Positions 54,465 through 63,881 are shown, numbered from the stretch's first letter. The stretch: DNA of 64,000 nucleotides from Pseudomonas sp. S35 (GCF_009866765.1 NZ_CP019431.1:3844001-3908000); one strand, 5' to 3'. The notes: a model not told the origin generated them from the sequence alone. Numbers and translations are program-made.

Positions 54465-54695
54465 TGCCGAGTTGGAGCGGGGATTGAAGCGGTAGATCGA
54501 GGAGGATGCGCTTAGCGCCGCTCTGAAAACGACGCCGTGACCCCGCTGCAAAACGCCGAACCATTGAGTGGGCGATCCGGTCGTTATCGATGGCGCGCGC
54601 TCAACATTGGCAAAGGCTGAACCCAGCCGACATGACCGGGCCACTTCAGGCCGTCTTCAGCACTTTCGAACTGCACCCACTGTCCAGGACCTCCC
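54465..54695. other. gap between mesD and the flavin reductase gene
   Basis: 231 bases with no convincing gene. Reading the plus strand gives short protein-like runs broken by stops (for example IEEDALSAALKTTP and VGDPVVIDGARSTLAKAEP), which may be a decayed gene, but I cannot name it. No terminator or promoter stands out. Confidence 0.4.
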
Positions 54696-55205
54696 ATGTC
54701 ACTCCTTAGTACTGCTATCGAGCCATCGAGCTTTCGTGAAGCGCTCGGGCACTACGCATCCGGCATCACCGTGATTACATCGAACCTTGACGACGAGCCG
54801 ATCGGCTTTACTTGCCAGTCGTTCTACAGCGTATCGATGAGCCCGCCGTTGGTGTCATTCAGCGTAATGTCCAGTTCGGCCAGCTATCCCAAAATTCGCC
54901 AGGCCGGTCGATTCGCAGTCAACATCCTGTCCGGCGACCAGATCAAGATCTCCAACCAGTTCGCTCGGCGAGGCACGGACAAGTGGCACGGAGTCGAATG
55001 GCAAGAATCGCCGCTGGGTAATCCGATCATTGTCGGCAGCCTGCACTGGCTTGATTGCGAAATTCACGCCGAACACACCGCCGGAGATCATCTGATCGTG
55101 ATTGGAGAAGTGAAAGCGTTAAACCTGCAAAAGGCGGCTGCCACACAGCCATTGCTGTATTTCAAAGGACAATATTGCAACCTCGCTGCGTACGGGGTGG
55201 TTTGA
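54696..55205 (+). CDS. flavin reductase-like protein (FMN-binding)
   Basis: A 169-residue protein of the flavin reductase-like (HpaC/DIM6) family: FREALGHYASGITVITSNLDDEPIGFTCQSFYSVSMSPPLVSFSV, then AGRFAVNILSGDQ and HWLDCEIHAEHTAGDHLIVIGEV. It should reduce flavin with NAD(P)H or supply reduced flavin to an oxygenase. It lies 231 bases after mesD in the same direction. MesX-MesD needs oxygen, so this reductase is a natural partner, though the gap and separate promoter leave it open. Confidence 0.9.
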   Translation: MSLLSTAIEPSSFREALGHYASGITVITSNLDDEPIGFTCQSFYSVSMSPPLVSFSVMSSSASYPKIRQAGRFAVNILSGDQIKISNQFARRGTDKWHGVEWQESPLGNPIIVGSLHWLDCEIHAEHTAGDHLIVIGEVKALNLQKAAATQPLLYFKGQYCNLAAYGVV

Positions 55206-55305
55206 GCCATTGCCCGATGGCCGGGTTTTCGAAAGCGTCGTAGTGCGTTCACAGCAACACACGCGGCAGAGCATCACGTCGACAGGGCAATATCATATAG
55301 CTATC

Positions 55306-56178
55306 ATGCTTAACCAAACACATTCTCAATCCCTACTAAAACCACAAAAATCAAAAATGAATAGCCCTGACAACACCACGACTAAGACACAAGACTCAAA
55401 TAACAAAGGGCTGCTTTCCGACTGTCAGAAGCTTATAAAGACGTACCCAGTATTCAATTTAATCTGCACATCAGCTTTAGGCGCACTGGCAGGCCTTGGC
55501 GCAAGTTACAAATTCATCGAATGGAAAGTAAACGAAGTCGCAGAACAGCGTCTAGCGCCCTATGAACAAATATTCTCCGGACTAAGCCTTAACCAAGGCG
55601 AGGAATTTTCTGAGGCGGCGCGAGTATTCCAAAAACTTATAGCCTCCAAAAAAATCGATACACTGCCAGACGCCTCGAAAAATCTTGCTTATGATGGCAT
55701 GTTACTCGCAATTGCAAATTCGGATGATATCTCTGAATTCAGGGGCCCCATAAAAAAACTCAAAGACAAAATGATAGAAAGTGGTGAAGAAACACCTTGG
55801 CGATTACATCACCTTGCCTGGGCATTGATGCGAAATGGCGATTTGAGTGAAGCGAAGAAATACTTCAAAAAATCGGTAGCGGCCTATAAATCTAAAAGAG
55901 AGTATGTGGCTAGCGTAGACCCATCACGCGGCCTTATATTTATCGCACTGCTCGAAAACAATGTAGATGAAGCCTTTGCATTAGGGCAAGAGTTAAAGGA
56001 AATGAGACCAAGCCAGTACAGGAGCAATTTCGATTTAATAGCAGAGTTCAAAGAAATCCAAAAAAGCCGGTCTTTTGATAGCTTTAATGCCCTTTACGAA
56101 AAAACACTTCCAACAACAATAGACAAATACATTGCAAAACTCCTCGAAACGGCACCCCAAGAACAAAAAAATCAATAA
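55306..56178 (+). CDS. membrane-anchored TPR-like protein
   Basis: About 290 residues from the ATG at 55306 (another ATG at 55357 is possible). One membrane segment (NLICTSALGALAGLGASYKF, about residues 49-68) is followed by a helical region with tetratricopeptide-like repeats: FSEAARVFQKLIASKKIDTLP, AWALMRNGDLSEAKKYFKKSV, LIFIALLENNVDEAFALGQEL. The gene is AT-rich and Lys/Asn-rich compared with its neighbours, and starts without a clear ribosome site. This suggests transfer. It overlaps the next gene by one base. Family not recognised. Confidence 0.7.
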   Translation: MLNQTHSQSLLKPQKSKMNSPDNTTTKTQDSNNKGLLSDCQKLIKTYPVFNLICTSALGALAGLGASYKFIEWKVNEVAEQRLAPYEQIFSGLSLNQGEEFSEAARVFQKLIASKKIDTLPDASKNLAYDGMLLAIANSDDISEFRGPIKKLKDKMIESGEETPWRLHHLAWALMRNGDLSEAKKYFKKSVAAYKSKREYVASVDPSRGLIFIALLENNVDEAFALGQELKEMRPSQYRSNFDLIAEFKEIQKSRSFDSFNALYEKTLPTTIDKYIAKLLETAPQEQKNQ

Positions 56179-56531
56179 TGCAAAATCAATACCCACTACC
56201 AGCGTCGCATGCTACCAAGCCCACGCCTACGCTCACTGCGAGAGAAGTGTGCCAGGTGCTGCGAGAAGTCACCTTCGAACGACGCACTATGACCAAGCTG
56301 GGCCAGTCGTCCTGGGATGAGATTTTTGCTGGCCATTTTATAGTGGATGTCGAGGGTTGGCGTGTATCGATCTACAATGGCGGCGATGCGCTGGACTACT
56401 GTGAAACCTGTGTCAGCCCTGATCATCGGTGCTGGACATTTGGCAGCGGCGATCGTTACGGGACGGACCCTATTGCCCTACTCAGCACGTGGGAGCACCA
56501 GACGCTGCTACGTATGCTCAAGGAGCTTTAG
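56178..56531 (+). CDS. DUF7693-like small protein
   Basis: A 117-residue protein whose ATG overlaps the previous stop (TAATG). It has ARE.CQVLREV, MTKLGQSSWDEIFAGHFIVDVEGWRVSIYNGGDALDYCETCVSPD and a C-terminal TDPIALLSTWEHQTL. This matches a Pseudomonas-restricted family that I know as DUF7693; function unknown. The two Cys of YCETC are conserved. It is followed directly by the histidine phosphatase gene. Confidence 0.72.
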   Translation: MQNQYPLPASHATKPTPTLTAREVCQVLREVTFERRTMTKLGQSSWDEIFAGHFIVDVEGWRVSIYNGGDALDYCETCVSPDHRCWTFGSGDRYGTDPIALLSTWEHQTLLRMLKEL

Positions 56532-57224
56532 ATGAGAACCCTGCTGAGCAAGCACGTCAGGCTGATCCGCCACGGTGAGAGCGCAGCGAACGCAGGCGCC
56601 ACGACACAGGATCATGCAAGCATTCCACTGACCGCCAAAGGCCTGGAACAAGCGCGCCAAGTGGCTCTATCTTTCACTGAAGCACCTGGGCTGATCATTG
56701 CCTCGCCGTTCTCACGCGCTCACGCAACTGCAGCTTGGACAATGACAGTATTTCCATCATGTGAGCTGCAAACCTGGCCCATTCAAGAATTCACCTATTT
56801 GGAACCAGCCCGGTGTGTTAACACCACAGTCGCTCAGCGAAAAGAATGGGTGATCGAATACTGGGACAGGGCTGATCCGCTCTACATCGACGGTGAAGGT
56901 GCTGAATCATTTGCAGCGTTTATAGCTCGCGCGCGGTCATTCCTGGATCGCCTTGCCGATAACCAACACCGGAGCATCGCGGTATTTTCCCATGGTCAGT
57001 TCCTCAACGCCGTCGCTTGGCTGATTGAACGTAAGCCATCGAAAATCGACGGACACTCAATGACTGATTGGCGCGCATATGAAATGTTGAACCACGTAGG
57101 GAACTGCTGTGGGTATCAGTTAATCAGCCAACTGAATGGTGCAGGATGGACGCTCAAGCGACCGAAAGCCCATCACGCGCAGAGTTTTCTCCCGCAGATC
57201 CCATTCAAGCGCCTCATGCCTTGA
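56532..57224 (+). CDS. histidine phosphatase family protein
   Basis: A 230-residue phosphoglycerate mutase-like enzyme. The RHG motif is VRLIRHGESAANAG; the second His is in VFSHGQFLNAV, and the region SPFSRAHATAAW fits. It should remove phosphate from a small molecule. The start lies directly after the stop of the DUF7693-like gene. The C-terminal end (RPKAHHAQSFLPQIPFKRLMP) is followed by the integrase remnant. Substrate unknown. Confidence 0.88.
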   Translation: MRTLLSKHVRLIRHGESAANAGATTQDHASIPLTAKGLEQARQVALSFTEAPGLIIASPFSRAHATAAWTMTVFPSCELQTWPIQEFTYLEPARCVNTTVAQRKEWVIEYWDRADPLYIDGEGAESFAAFIARARSFLDRLADNQHRSIAVFSHGQFLNAVAWLIERKPSKIDGHSMTDWRAYEMLNHVGNCCGYQLISQLNGAGWTLKRPKAHHAQSFLPQIPFKRLMP

Positions 57225-57270
57225 GGCAGAAATCTGAGCGGTACCTTTAGTTCGTACAATCCGGCCAACG

Positions 57271-57387
57271 GCGGCCTCGGAAATCGTCGATATTGGCGAC
57301 GCAAGCCCGCTGCTGGGGCACAGCAAACAGGAAATTACCAAGCGGGTTTACAGGAGGATCGGCGCTACCGCGAAGCCTTCAAAATAG
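57271..57387 (+). pseudogene. phage integrase remnant, C-terminal 38 codons
   Basis: Reads AASEIVDIGDASPLLGHSKQ and EITKRVYRRIGATAKPSK then stops. It is the end of a tyrosine recombinase, with the conserved His of LLGHS and the catalytic Tyr of VYRRIG. It is nearly the same as the end of the remnant at 63337-63696. The rest of the gene is gone. It lies about 110 bases from the tRNA-like att copy at 57498, the usual place for an integrase of an element inserted in a tRNA gene. Confidence 0.85.
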
Positions 57388-57466
57388 AAAAGTTCTGGAA
57401 CGCTTCCACAATAGTTGTAGAACACCTATGAAAAGCCGCCTCTCGCGTCCCGAATGCCAGAAACAC

Positions 57467-57491
57467 AAAAGCCCCGTAAGAACGGGGCTTT
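57467..57491. terminator. terminator beside the left att copy
   Basis: AAAAGCCCCGT-AAG-AACGGGGCTTT. The same arrangement, AAGCCCCGC-AATC-GCGGGGCCTT, precedes the intact tRNA-Ser at 63756-63779. It would end transcription arriving from both sides. Confidence 0.75.
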
Positions 57492-57497
57492 CACGTT

Positions 57498-57565
57498 AAT
57501 CTTGGCGGGAAACCAGGGATTCGAACCCTGGGAACGCTATTAACGTTCGCCGGTTTTCAAGACCG
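57498..57565. repeat. left copy of the 68-bp direct repeat (att site, tRNA-Ser 3' fragment)
   Basis: These 68 bases are identical to 63786-63853, which hold the 3' part of tRNA-Ser(UGA) through the anticodon. The identity stops after GACCG, so this copy lacks the acceptor 5' strand and D-arm and is not a working tRNA. It marks one end of an integrated segment. The 333 bases that follow, to the stop of the hydrolase frame at 57899, hold nothing I can recognise. Confidence 0.92.
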
Positions 57566-57898
57566 TTATGCGTAAACAGCCGGGCCGCGGCTTTGAAGGA
57601 AATCGGAGTTCCTTTACCGAGTAAATTTGTTCGGGCTGGAGCCTGCATTCTATAAAGAATGTGGTTTTGGTTTCGGAACGCTTTGCACCCACCTGTATGA
57701 CCCTATCGAGCGCAACCAAAGGCTAGGAGGTTTCCGGCACCACGTTGCCGCGTAAACTGTAGGTGATGATGGCTCGGGAGAACTATAACTTTCGTGCAGT
57801 TTGCTTGCTTGCCTGACTACTGAGCGAGAGTGTTCGTCCGTCTAAGGTTAACAAAATATATAGGTAGGATGGCAGCTACCTGCCATCCCGCGTAGCTA

Positions 57899-58549
57899 TC
57901 AGTTGTCGTAGGGGATGTCTTTGTTCTTTTCAAAGTAATAAGCAAAGCATTTTCCAAAATCAAATTGCTTGTTATTGGCACAGTAGCCCAATGTGGCGCC
58001 CTGCTTTTCCGACAGTGACTTATGAACGATGGTTGACAGTAACGCAATGACATTTTTGTTAAAAACGTCATTATGGTTCTTGATGAAAGATTCAGGAGCC
58101 GAAATAAAATCTATCGGGTCATTTGCGAAGCAAGGCATGTGGGCACTAGTGAAGAAACTGTTGCTCGGTGAGCAGTAAGAGGTAAAACCCCAATTTGCAA
58201 TGTTTGAGCTGCGCAGCGTGAGCGCCCGAGTTTGCAACAAGGACTTCTGCAAGGGAGGCTGCTCAATAGCCAGAGCAGGCTTAAGCTCGGCAGTGGGCTC
58301 GATCATAATATCATTCATGACCCCTGTGGTGAATAAGGAGTAGTTGCCAACGGTTTGATCATCCAAATCTACCTCCTTGAGCGCATAGGAAATACCAAAA
58401 TAATCTCGCTGAATCACTTCCTGCTTCCAACGGGCATTCACACCTACTATCTGCCCAAGAGGAAAAGCAAAGTTGGTTGGGAGGTCCGCGCGAGAACTGA
58501 CCACATACATTATTGATTGTATGGGCTTGTGCTTTGCACCAATCCGCAT
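57899..58549 (-). CDS. C-terminal part of a frameshifted alpha/beta hydrolase
   Basis: 216 codons that continue the alpha/beta hydrolase of the next entry in another frame. It starts (MRIGAKHKPIQSIMYVVSSRADLP) just where that protein should carry on, and overlaps it by 40 bases. It has FAFPLGQIVGVN, as in the C-terminal part of these hydrolases, and a late catalytic-type His (NHNDVF or VHKSL). As a separate protein it has no start signal, so it is most likely the broken end of one gene of about 450 codons. A sequencing error or programmed shift near 58545 is the alternative. Confidence 0.7.
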   Translation of the reverse strand: MRIGAKHKPIQSIMYVVSSRADLPTNFAFPLGQIVGVNARWKQEVIQRDYFGISYALKEVDLDDQTVGNYSLFTTGVMNDIMIEPTAELKPALAIEQPPLQKSLLQTRALTLRSSNIANWGFTSYCSPSNSFFTSAHMPCFANDPIDFISAPESFIKNHNDVFNKNVIALLSTIVHKSLSEKQGATLGYCANNKQFDFGKCFAYYFEKNKDIPYDN

Positions 58550-59256
58550 ACTACTTCCTTCAATAATAGAGCCTGATTGGCTTCAATGGCCGGATTCAAA
58601 AGAACTACGCCGTCGCCAAACGGTTTAAGGATACCTGTACGCTCTGCCGTCTTCATCTTATCGAGCAATGTGTCATGTAATGCTGAAAGCGCAATGGCAG
58701 CGCCAAAACTGTGACCAACTGTCAGCATAAAATTTTTATTTTTTTGCCCAATAATATACTCAAGGTCAGTTAGGAAATTGGTGACTCCGCCGCGCCCCAC
58801 TTCCTCTGCTACAGCCTTACGGTCCCAGAATGTTAAGTTTTCTAGCTGTAGACCTTGAAAGGTCATACCCCGCCAACCGACGTAAATACCTAGGATCTTT
58901 TTGTCGCCGGCGGCACCAGAGCGGGCTAGAAAATCCAGTGCATTTCTGAAGCTGATGACGTTCTCATCTTCAGTCGAGGCATTGTGTTTCCAGCCATGTA
59001 CGAAAACGATTACCGCCAAGTCTTCGGTTTTAGATTTTTCAGATATTTTGTGTAAAAGTTCAGACGTTTGACTTGGTGAAAAATCATTTCCACGCTCTGT
59101 GAACTCTACAAACCCCAAGTCATAACCGGGATTTACCTCATAAGATTTTCCGCACCCCCACCAATGGTCAACGCATGTACCATCAGAGCTTCTGAACGGA
59201 GCGTTTGATACGCAGCCGCCCAATAGAAAGATAAACAAGATAACGAATATTTTCAT
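58510..59256 (-). CDS. N-terminal part of a frameshifted alpha/beta hydrolase lipoprotein
   Basis: A 248-residue frame from the ATG at 59256, with AGGAG. It has a lipoprotein signal (KIFVILFIFLLGGC, lipobox LGGC), the oxyanion strand LAVIVFVHGWKHNA and the nucleophile elbow LTVGHSFGAAIALSAL (GxSxG). The end after LLNPAIEANQALLLKEV departs from the family and runs into a stop, while the downstream frame takes up the family sequence. The Asp and His of the triad lie in that second part, so this piece alone should be inactive. Confidence 0.78.
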   Translation of the reverse strand: MKIFVILFIFLLGGCVSNAPFRSSDGTCVDHWWGCGKSYEVNPGYDLGFVEFTERGNDFSPSQTSELLHKISEKSKTEDLAVIVFVHGWKHNASTEDENVISFRNALDFLARSGAAGDKKILGIYVGWRGMTFQGLQLENLTFWDRKAVAEEVGRGGVTNFLTDLEYIIGQKNKNFMLTVGHSFGAAIALSALHDTLLDKMKTAERTGILKPFGDGVVLLNPAIEANQALLLKEVVCGLVQSTSPYNQ

Positions 59257-59776
59257 TCCTTTGCTCCTAACGCTCAGTATGTTGTTTTTTGTGATCACTC
59301 AGCACTAGATATTATTAGTATGTCGCCGAGCGACGGTATTGGCAGAGCTGCTTTTCGAAGGCATTTGCGAGTATGGGTGGCTTTGCTGCAGGCGTCTAAT
59401 CCCGAGAGAGAAAAACTCTAGAGATCTCATTTAGCGAGATCGAAGCTTTCCTTGCTTGCCTAATGCTTAGGCGGCTAAGTGATTCCAGTGACTATTTTTT
59501 GTATGTAGTCCATACACATAACGTCTGTACATTACAGCAGTAGAGTTTTACTGCGGGTCACGAATGAATTCCGGCGATAAATCAATAGCATGAGGAAAGG
59601 ATTCGAACCCCTTCTTCGCCTTTGTACACCGCTTAAGGCCATAAAATACGATGTTTTCGTCTTTTGCTCATGGCGCCATGCGGTCTCTGGCGGCCCCGGG
59701 TTTGCCCTAATTTTGCCCTAAACATCTTCTCTGCTGCCGCTGCTATGCTTGATCCTTTTAGAAAGGAATCGACCCC
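59257..59776. other. gap of 520 bases without a gene
   Basis: No gene is seen. At about 59592-59612 the plus strand has GAGGAAAGGATTCGAACCCC, which looks like the T-arm and 3' end of a tRNA on the minus strand, with no other tRNA parts nearby. A direct repeat TTTGCCCTAA lies at 59701-59710 and 59712-59721, the kind of word found beside integrase genes. Both may be scars of older insertions. Confidence 0.4.
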
Positions 59777-59989
59777 ATGTCAGCTGATTACTCACTACCC
59801 GATGTTCTGGAAAGGATTGACAATCAGCTCGCCTTGGAGGCGGCGGTAATGGAGCTGACGTTGTGGGTGGAACAGAGGGGTTCGTCAGAGGTCAGCGATA
59901 ATATCCGTGGAGCACTGGAAGCTATTGGAGAGAACGCCGGCCACATCAAACAGGGCTTGGCCAAACTCAAGGGTACGAATCGCGGCTAG
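59777..59989 (+). CDS. small hypothetical protein
   Basis: 70 residues from an ATG with AAAGGAA. It is acidic and helical (DVLERIDNQLALEAAVMELTLWVEQRG, NIRGALEAIGENAGHIKQGLAKLKG), without signal peptide or Cys. A coiled-coil dimer is likely. No family recognised. The 305 bases after it (59990-60294) hold no gene; at about 60068-60100 is ATCGGCCGATTGTGTTGAAA, which may be a scrap of an IS end. Confidence 0.65.
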   Translation: MSADYSLPDVLERIDNQLALEAAVMELTLWVEQRGSSEVSDNIRGALEAIGENAGHIKQGLAKLKGTNRG

Positions 59990-60534
59990 GCATCAACTTA
60001 GCGAGTTGAGCTCAGAATCGCCTCAGACAAGCCTCATGGTGGATAATGTAAAAATTCCTGACGGGCAGCAATCGGCCGATTGTGTTGAAAAAGTCAGTTT
60101 TCCTAAGACACTCGAATAGGGAGCCCGAATATTGGGCAGTTGTTTGCGAGATAAGCCGCATCGCCCGCTCGCTTGATCCTTGGTTTGATTTGAACATTGA
60201 TAAGATTACGCCGGGAATGTAGGGTGGCTGTCGTCTGCTTAGTCGACGCGGGCTTCAATGTTCGCTATTAACGCTGATGTATAACAGGGACGTTATGATG
60301 AAAAAGGTTTTTTTGTTCACTGTGTGTTTACCGTTCGCCAACGTGGCCGATGCAGAACTCGCCATGTTCTCAAGAGCCAGCTGTGGTGGTTTTAACGAGA
60401 GTATCAGCTGGGATCCCTTCACCAATTGGACGTTATCGACAATTTCGTCTCAGGAAAATGCTGAAACATGTGTAGTGGTCTAATGAAACCGGACACCCAT
60501 TTAGGCGAGAATGCTCGCCAGATAGAGGTGTCTG

Positions 60535-61697
<1,163 letters not shown>

Positions 61698-61955
61698 CCA
61701 CTACACAGGTGAATACAGAGAGTTTGAAGCCTCCAACGATCTGACTCGCAGGTCCTATGCAGGCTGTGCCTTTTGCGGTTCAGGCTGGGAAGTGATGGGG
61801 TTTCATATGGTCGGGGAGAACCCGGAAGAAATGTGGCAGGCTGATTTTTTTCAAGACTTCTGTGACTCCGGTTTTTGGGGAGGGACTGCCCAGTCTCATA
61901 ACCTCTGTAAAGAAACATATGCAACGGACTGCAATCTCACGGAGTGGTAATAATT

Positions 61956-62606
61956 ATGTACGCTGGACTTTTAATCGCTGGGTTGATGGCTTTTCCCACA
62001 TGCGCTTTTGCTGAGCTGAATATTGTGCCGCTGAGCAACAGTGACAAGGCCAAGCGGCTGGAACAGCTCAATAGCACTGCGCCCAAGGCGTCGTCCGCTA
62101 AGAAAGAGACAGCGTTTCCCACTCTGGCGCAATTTGAGCGGTATGTTTCAGTGGCCAAGCAAAATGATGTCCGCTTGAGAGATCGTGTGTTGCTTGCGTC
62201 ATATTCCAGGGCGCGGATCACCGGCAGCGGATGCACGCTGCGCATGGATGCGCCTTCCGGTGTTGAGGATAAGAACGGTGACTTTAACGGCGTCATGTCA
62301 GTTTATTTGTGCGCTGACGCCTACGTTGTGACCTATGAAGCTGATTACACCCGAGCATTGAAGCAGAGCGTCACGGTTTATGATGATGAATATTCCCGCA
62401 CGGGCACTCCTGGAATGCCTTTGATCAAAGAAAATACCAAGGTGGTGGGGGGGGTGAAGCGAACTATTTATCGCTGGTTAAATCCCGTCACTGAAATCAG
62501 GTATGAAATTTTTACCAGCCAGGTCCGCTCGGAGGATGAGGTGTTACTTGTCAAACTCAAGGCGGCCCTGCGCGAGACGCTTCTCGAGGTTGAAAAACGC
62601 CCATAA
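61956..62606 (+). CDS. exported protein, unknown function
   Basis: A 216-residue protein with a signal peptide (GLLIAGLMAFPTCAFA). The ATG at 61956 has GGAG at somewhat long distance; a GTG at 61944 is the alternative. The mature part has FPTLAQFERYVSVAKQND, two Cys (GSGCTLRMD and SVYLCADAY) that could pair, and RYEIFTSQVRSEDEVLLVKLKAAL. Family unknown. It starts five bases after the end of the split Cys-rich gene, so both were probably made together before the IS entered. Confidence 0.72.
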   Translation: MYAGLLIAGLMAFPTCAFAELNIVPLSNSDKAKRLEQLNSTAPKASSAKKETAFPTLAQFERYVSVAKQNDVRLRDRVLLASYSRARITGSGCTLRMDAPSGVEDKNGDFNGVMSVYLCADAYVVTYEADYTRALKQSVTVYDDEYSRTGTPGMPLIKENTKVVGGVKRTIYRWLNPVTEIRYEIFTSQVRSEDEVLLVKLKAALRETLLEVEKRP

Positions 62607-62648
62607 AATACACCGGAACGGCTCATCATGTTATCGCCAGAGCAGCAT

Positions 62649-62759
62649 TGACCCAGTGGCCGATGCCACACTGACCTAAGCTTCTAACTTGGGGAACATT
62701 ACCAGTGTTGGATTTTCGCCAATTGGTGTTGGGTCAGTATGGCATCGGCCACTGGGTCA
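62649..62759. repeat. 111-bp element with 28-bp terminal inverted repeats (MITE-like)
   Basis: The arms are 62649-62676 (TGACCCAGTGGCCGATGCCA...) and 62732-62759 (...TGGCATCGGCCACTGGGTCA). They are complementary over 28 bases with one mismatch, around a 55-base centre without ORF. This is the shape of a small non-autonomous transposable element; a strong transcriptional hairpin is the other reading. It lies between the exported-protein gene and the truncated SRAP gene. No clear target duplication. Confidence 0.6.
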
Positions 62760-62849
62760 TTTCGGCTTCAGCGTCGACATTTAGGCTGAATTTTCGGAAT
62801 CAAAAGGCCGCGCAAGATAGTTTTCCGCCGATTAGTGCCTGGGAGATAA

Positions 62850-63380
62850 ATGATCAGCTCATGTCCTTCAACGCGGGTGCAGGTGCTGCACGCTGAAGAA
62901 GATGGACTGCATATCGATGCAGTCAAATGGGGATGGGCGCCTTTCTGGGCGAAGGGGAAACGCCCCGACCCGATCAACGCACGCGTAGAGACGGTCACCA
63001 CGGGCAAGTTTTTTAAGCAACTCTGGCCGAATGGCCGCGCTCTGGTTCCGAGTGAGGGGTGGTATGAGTGGGTTAAAGACTCTGAAGATCCGAAAAAGAA
63101 GCAGCCATACTTCATCCGATTGAAGAGTCAGAAACCTATGTTCTTTGGAGCACTGGCCCAAGTTCATCCCGGCATTGAGCCTCACGAGGGCGATGGTTTT
63201 GTGATCATTACCGCCGCCAGCGATCAGGGCATGGTGGACATCCACGACCGCAAGCCGTTGGTGCTGACACCCGAACATGCCAGGGAATGGCTTGACCCAA
63301 ACCTTTCCCCTGAGCGAGCGGAGGAAATAGCATCTGATGCGGGCAGAAACCGGAGAAAACAGTCTCGGGAAATTGGTTAG
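62850..63380 (+). pseudogene. truncated SRAP (YedK/HMCES-type) gene
   Basis: The family sequence runs from about 62868 (PSTRVQVLHAEEDGLHIDAVKWGWAPFWAKG) through INARVET (Asn), SEGWYEWV (Glu) to DIHDRKPLVLTPEHAREWL (His), all active-site parts. The N-terminal MCGR, whose Cys2 links to abasic sites in DNA, is missing, and the end after LSPERAEEI runs into the integrase remnant. It should therefore be inactive. SRAP proteins shield abasic sites in single-stranded DNA and are often carried by phages and islands. Confidence 0.82.
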
Positions 63381-63696
63381 AGAGATAATCGAAAGAAATG
63401 CACACCACTCTTCCAAGTACCTACTGATCAATAAATACGGAAAAAGGATGACGAAAGGCATGTTGCGCTTGCGCTGGGACAAGGCGCGAGAGAAAGCGCA
63501 GCAGAATGCGTTGGAACAGGGCGACCCTATGCTAGCCGCTAAAATTGGTGGGTTTCAGTTTCGAGACATTCGGCCCAAGGCAGCATCAGAAATCATCGAC
63601 ACTGGCGACGCGAGTCTGCTGCTGGGGCACAGTAAGCAGGAGATCACCAAACGGGTGTACAGGAGGATTGGAGCCACCGCCAAGCCCTCCAAATAG
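63337..63696 (+). pseudogene. phage integrase remnant, C-terminal 119 codons
   Basis: The C-terminal catalytic part of a tyrosine recombinase: FQFRDIRPKAASEIIDTGDASLLLGHSKQEI (Arg, His) and TKRVYRRIGATAKPSK (catalytic Tyr). The N-terminal half, with the arm-binding domain and first Arg, is missing, and its 5' end overlaps the truncated SRAP frame. It is thus a deletion join and cannot work. It ends 95 bases before the intact tRNA-Ser gene, as expected for an island integrase. Confidence 0.85.
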
Positions 63697-63755
63697 GCAA
63701 AGTTTCGGAACGCCTATGAAAAACCGTTGCTCCCTACCCGAAGGCCAGAAACACA

Positions 63756-63779
63756 AAAGCCCCGCAATCGCGGGGCCTT
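63756..63779. terminator. hairpin downstream of tRNA-Ser
   Basis: AAGCCCCGC-AATC-GCGGGGCCTT with one bulge, just beyond the 3' end of the tRNA gene on the minus strand, and after the integrase remnant on the plus strand. It probably ends both transcripts. The related hairpin beside the left att copy is at 57467-57491. Confidence 0.75.
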
Positions 63780-63785
63780 CGTTTG

Positions 63786-63853
63786 AATCTTGGCGGGAAA
63801 CCAGGGATTCGAACCCTGGGAACGCTATTAACGTTCGCCGGTTTTCAAGACCG
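63786..63853. repeat. right copy of the 68-bp direct repeat (att site within tRNA-Ser)
   Basis: Identical to 57498-57565 over all 68 bases. It covers the 3' part of the tRNA gene, from its CCA end through the anticodon loop. The segment between the two copies is 6.2 kb. This copy retains the complete tRNA. Confidence 0.93.
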
Positions 63854-63881
63854 GTGCATTCAACCACTCTGCCAATTTCCC
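63791..63881 (-). tRNA. tRNA-Ser(UGA)
   Basis: On the minus strand: GGGAAATTGGCAGAGTGGTT at the 5' end, anticodon stem and loop ACCGGT-CTTGAAA-ACCGG with anticodon TGA, a long variable arm (CGAACGTTAATAGCGTTC), T-arm CAGGGTTCGAATCCCTG, acceptor end and encoded CCA; 91 nucleotides. All stems pair. It reads UCA and other UCN codons. The gene is the integration site of the island to its 3' side. Confidence 0.96.

Noticed and set aside
57503..57565. Second tRNA-Ser gene
   Set aside because: Only the 3' part is present; the D-arm and 5' acceptor strand are missing.
62649..62759. Integron attC site
   Set aside because: The inverted arms suggested it, but the outer ends lack the RYYYAAC/GTTRRRY core sites and no integron integrase or cassette is near.
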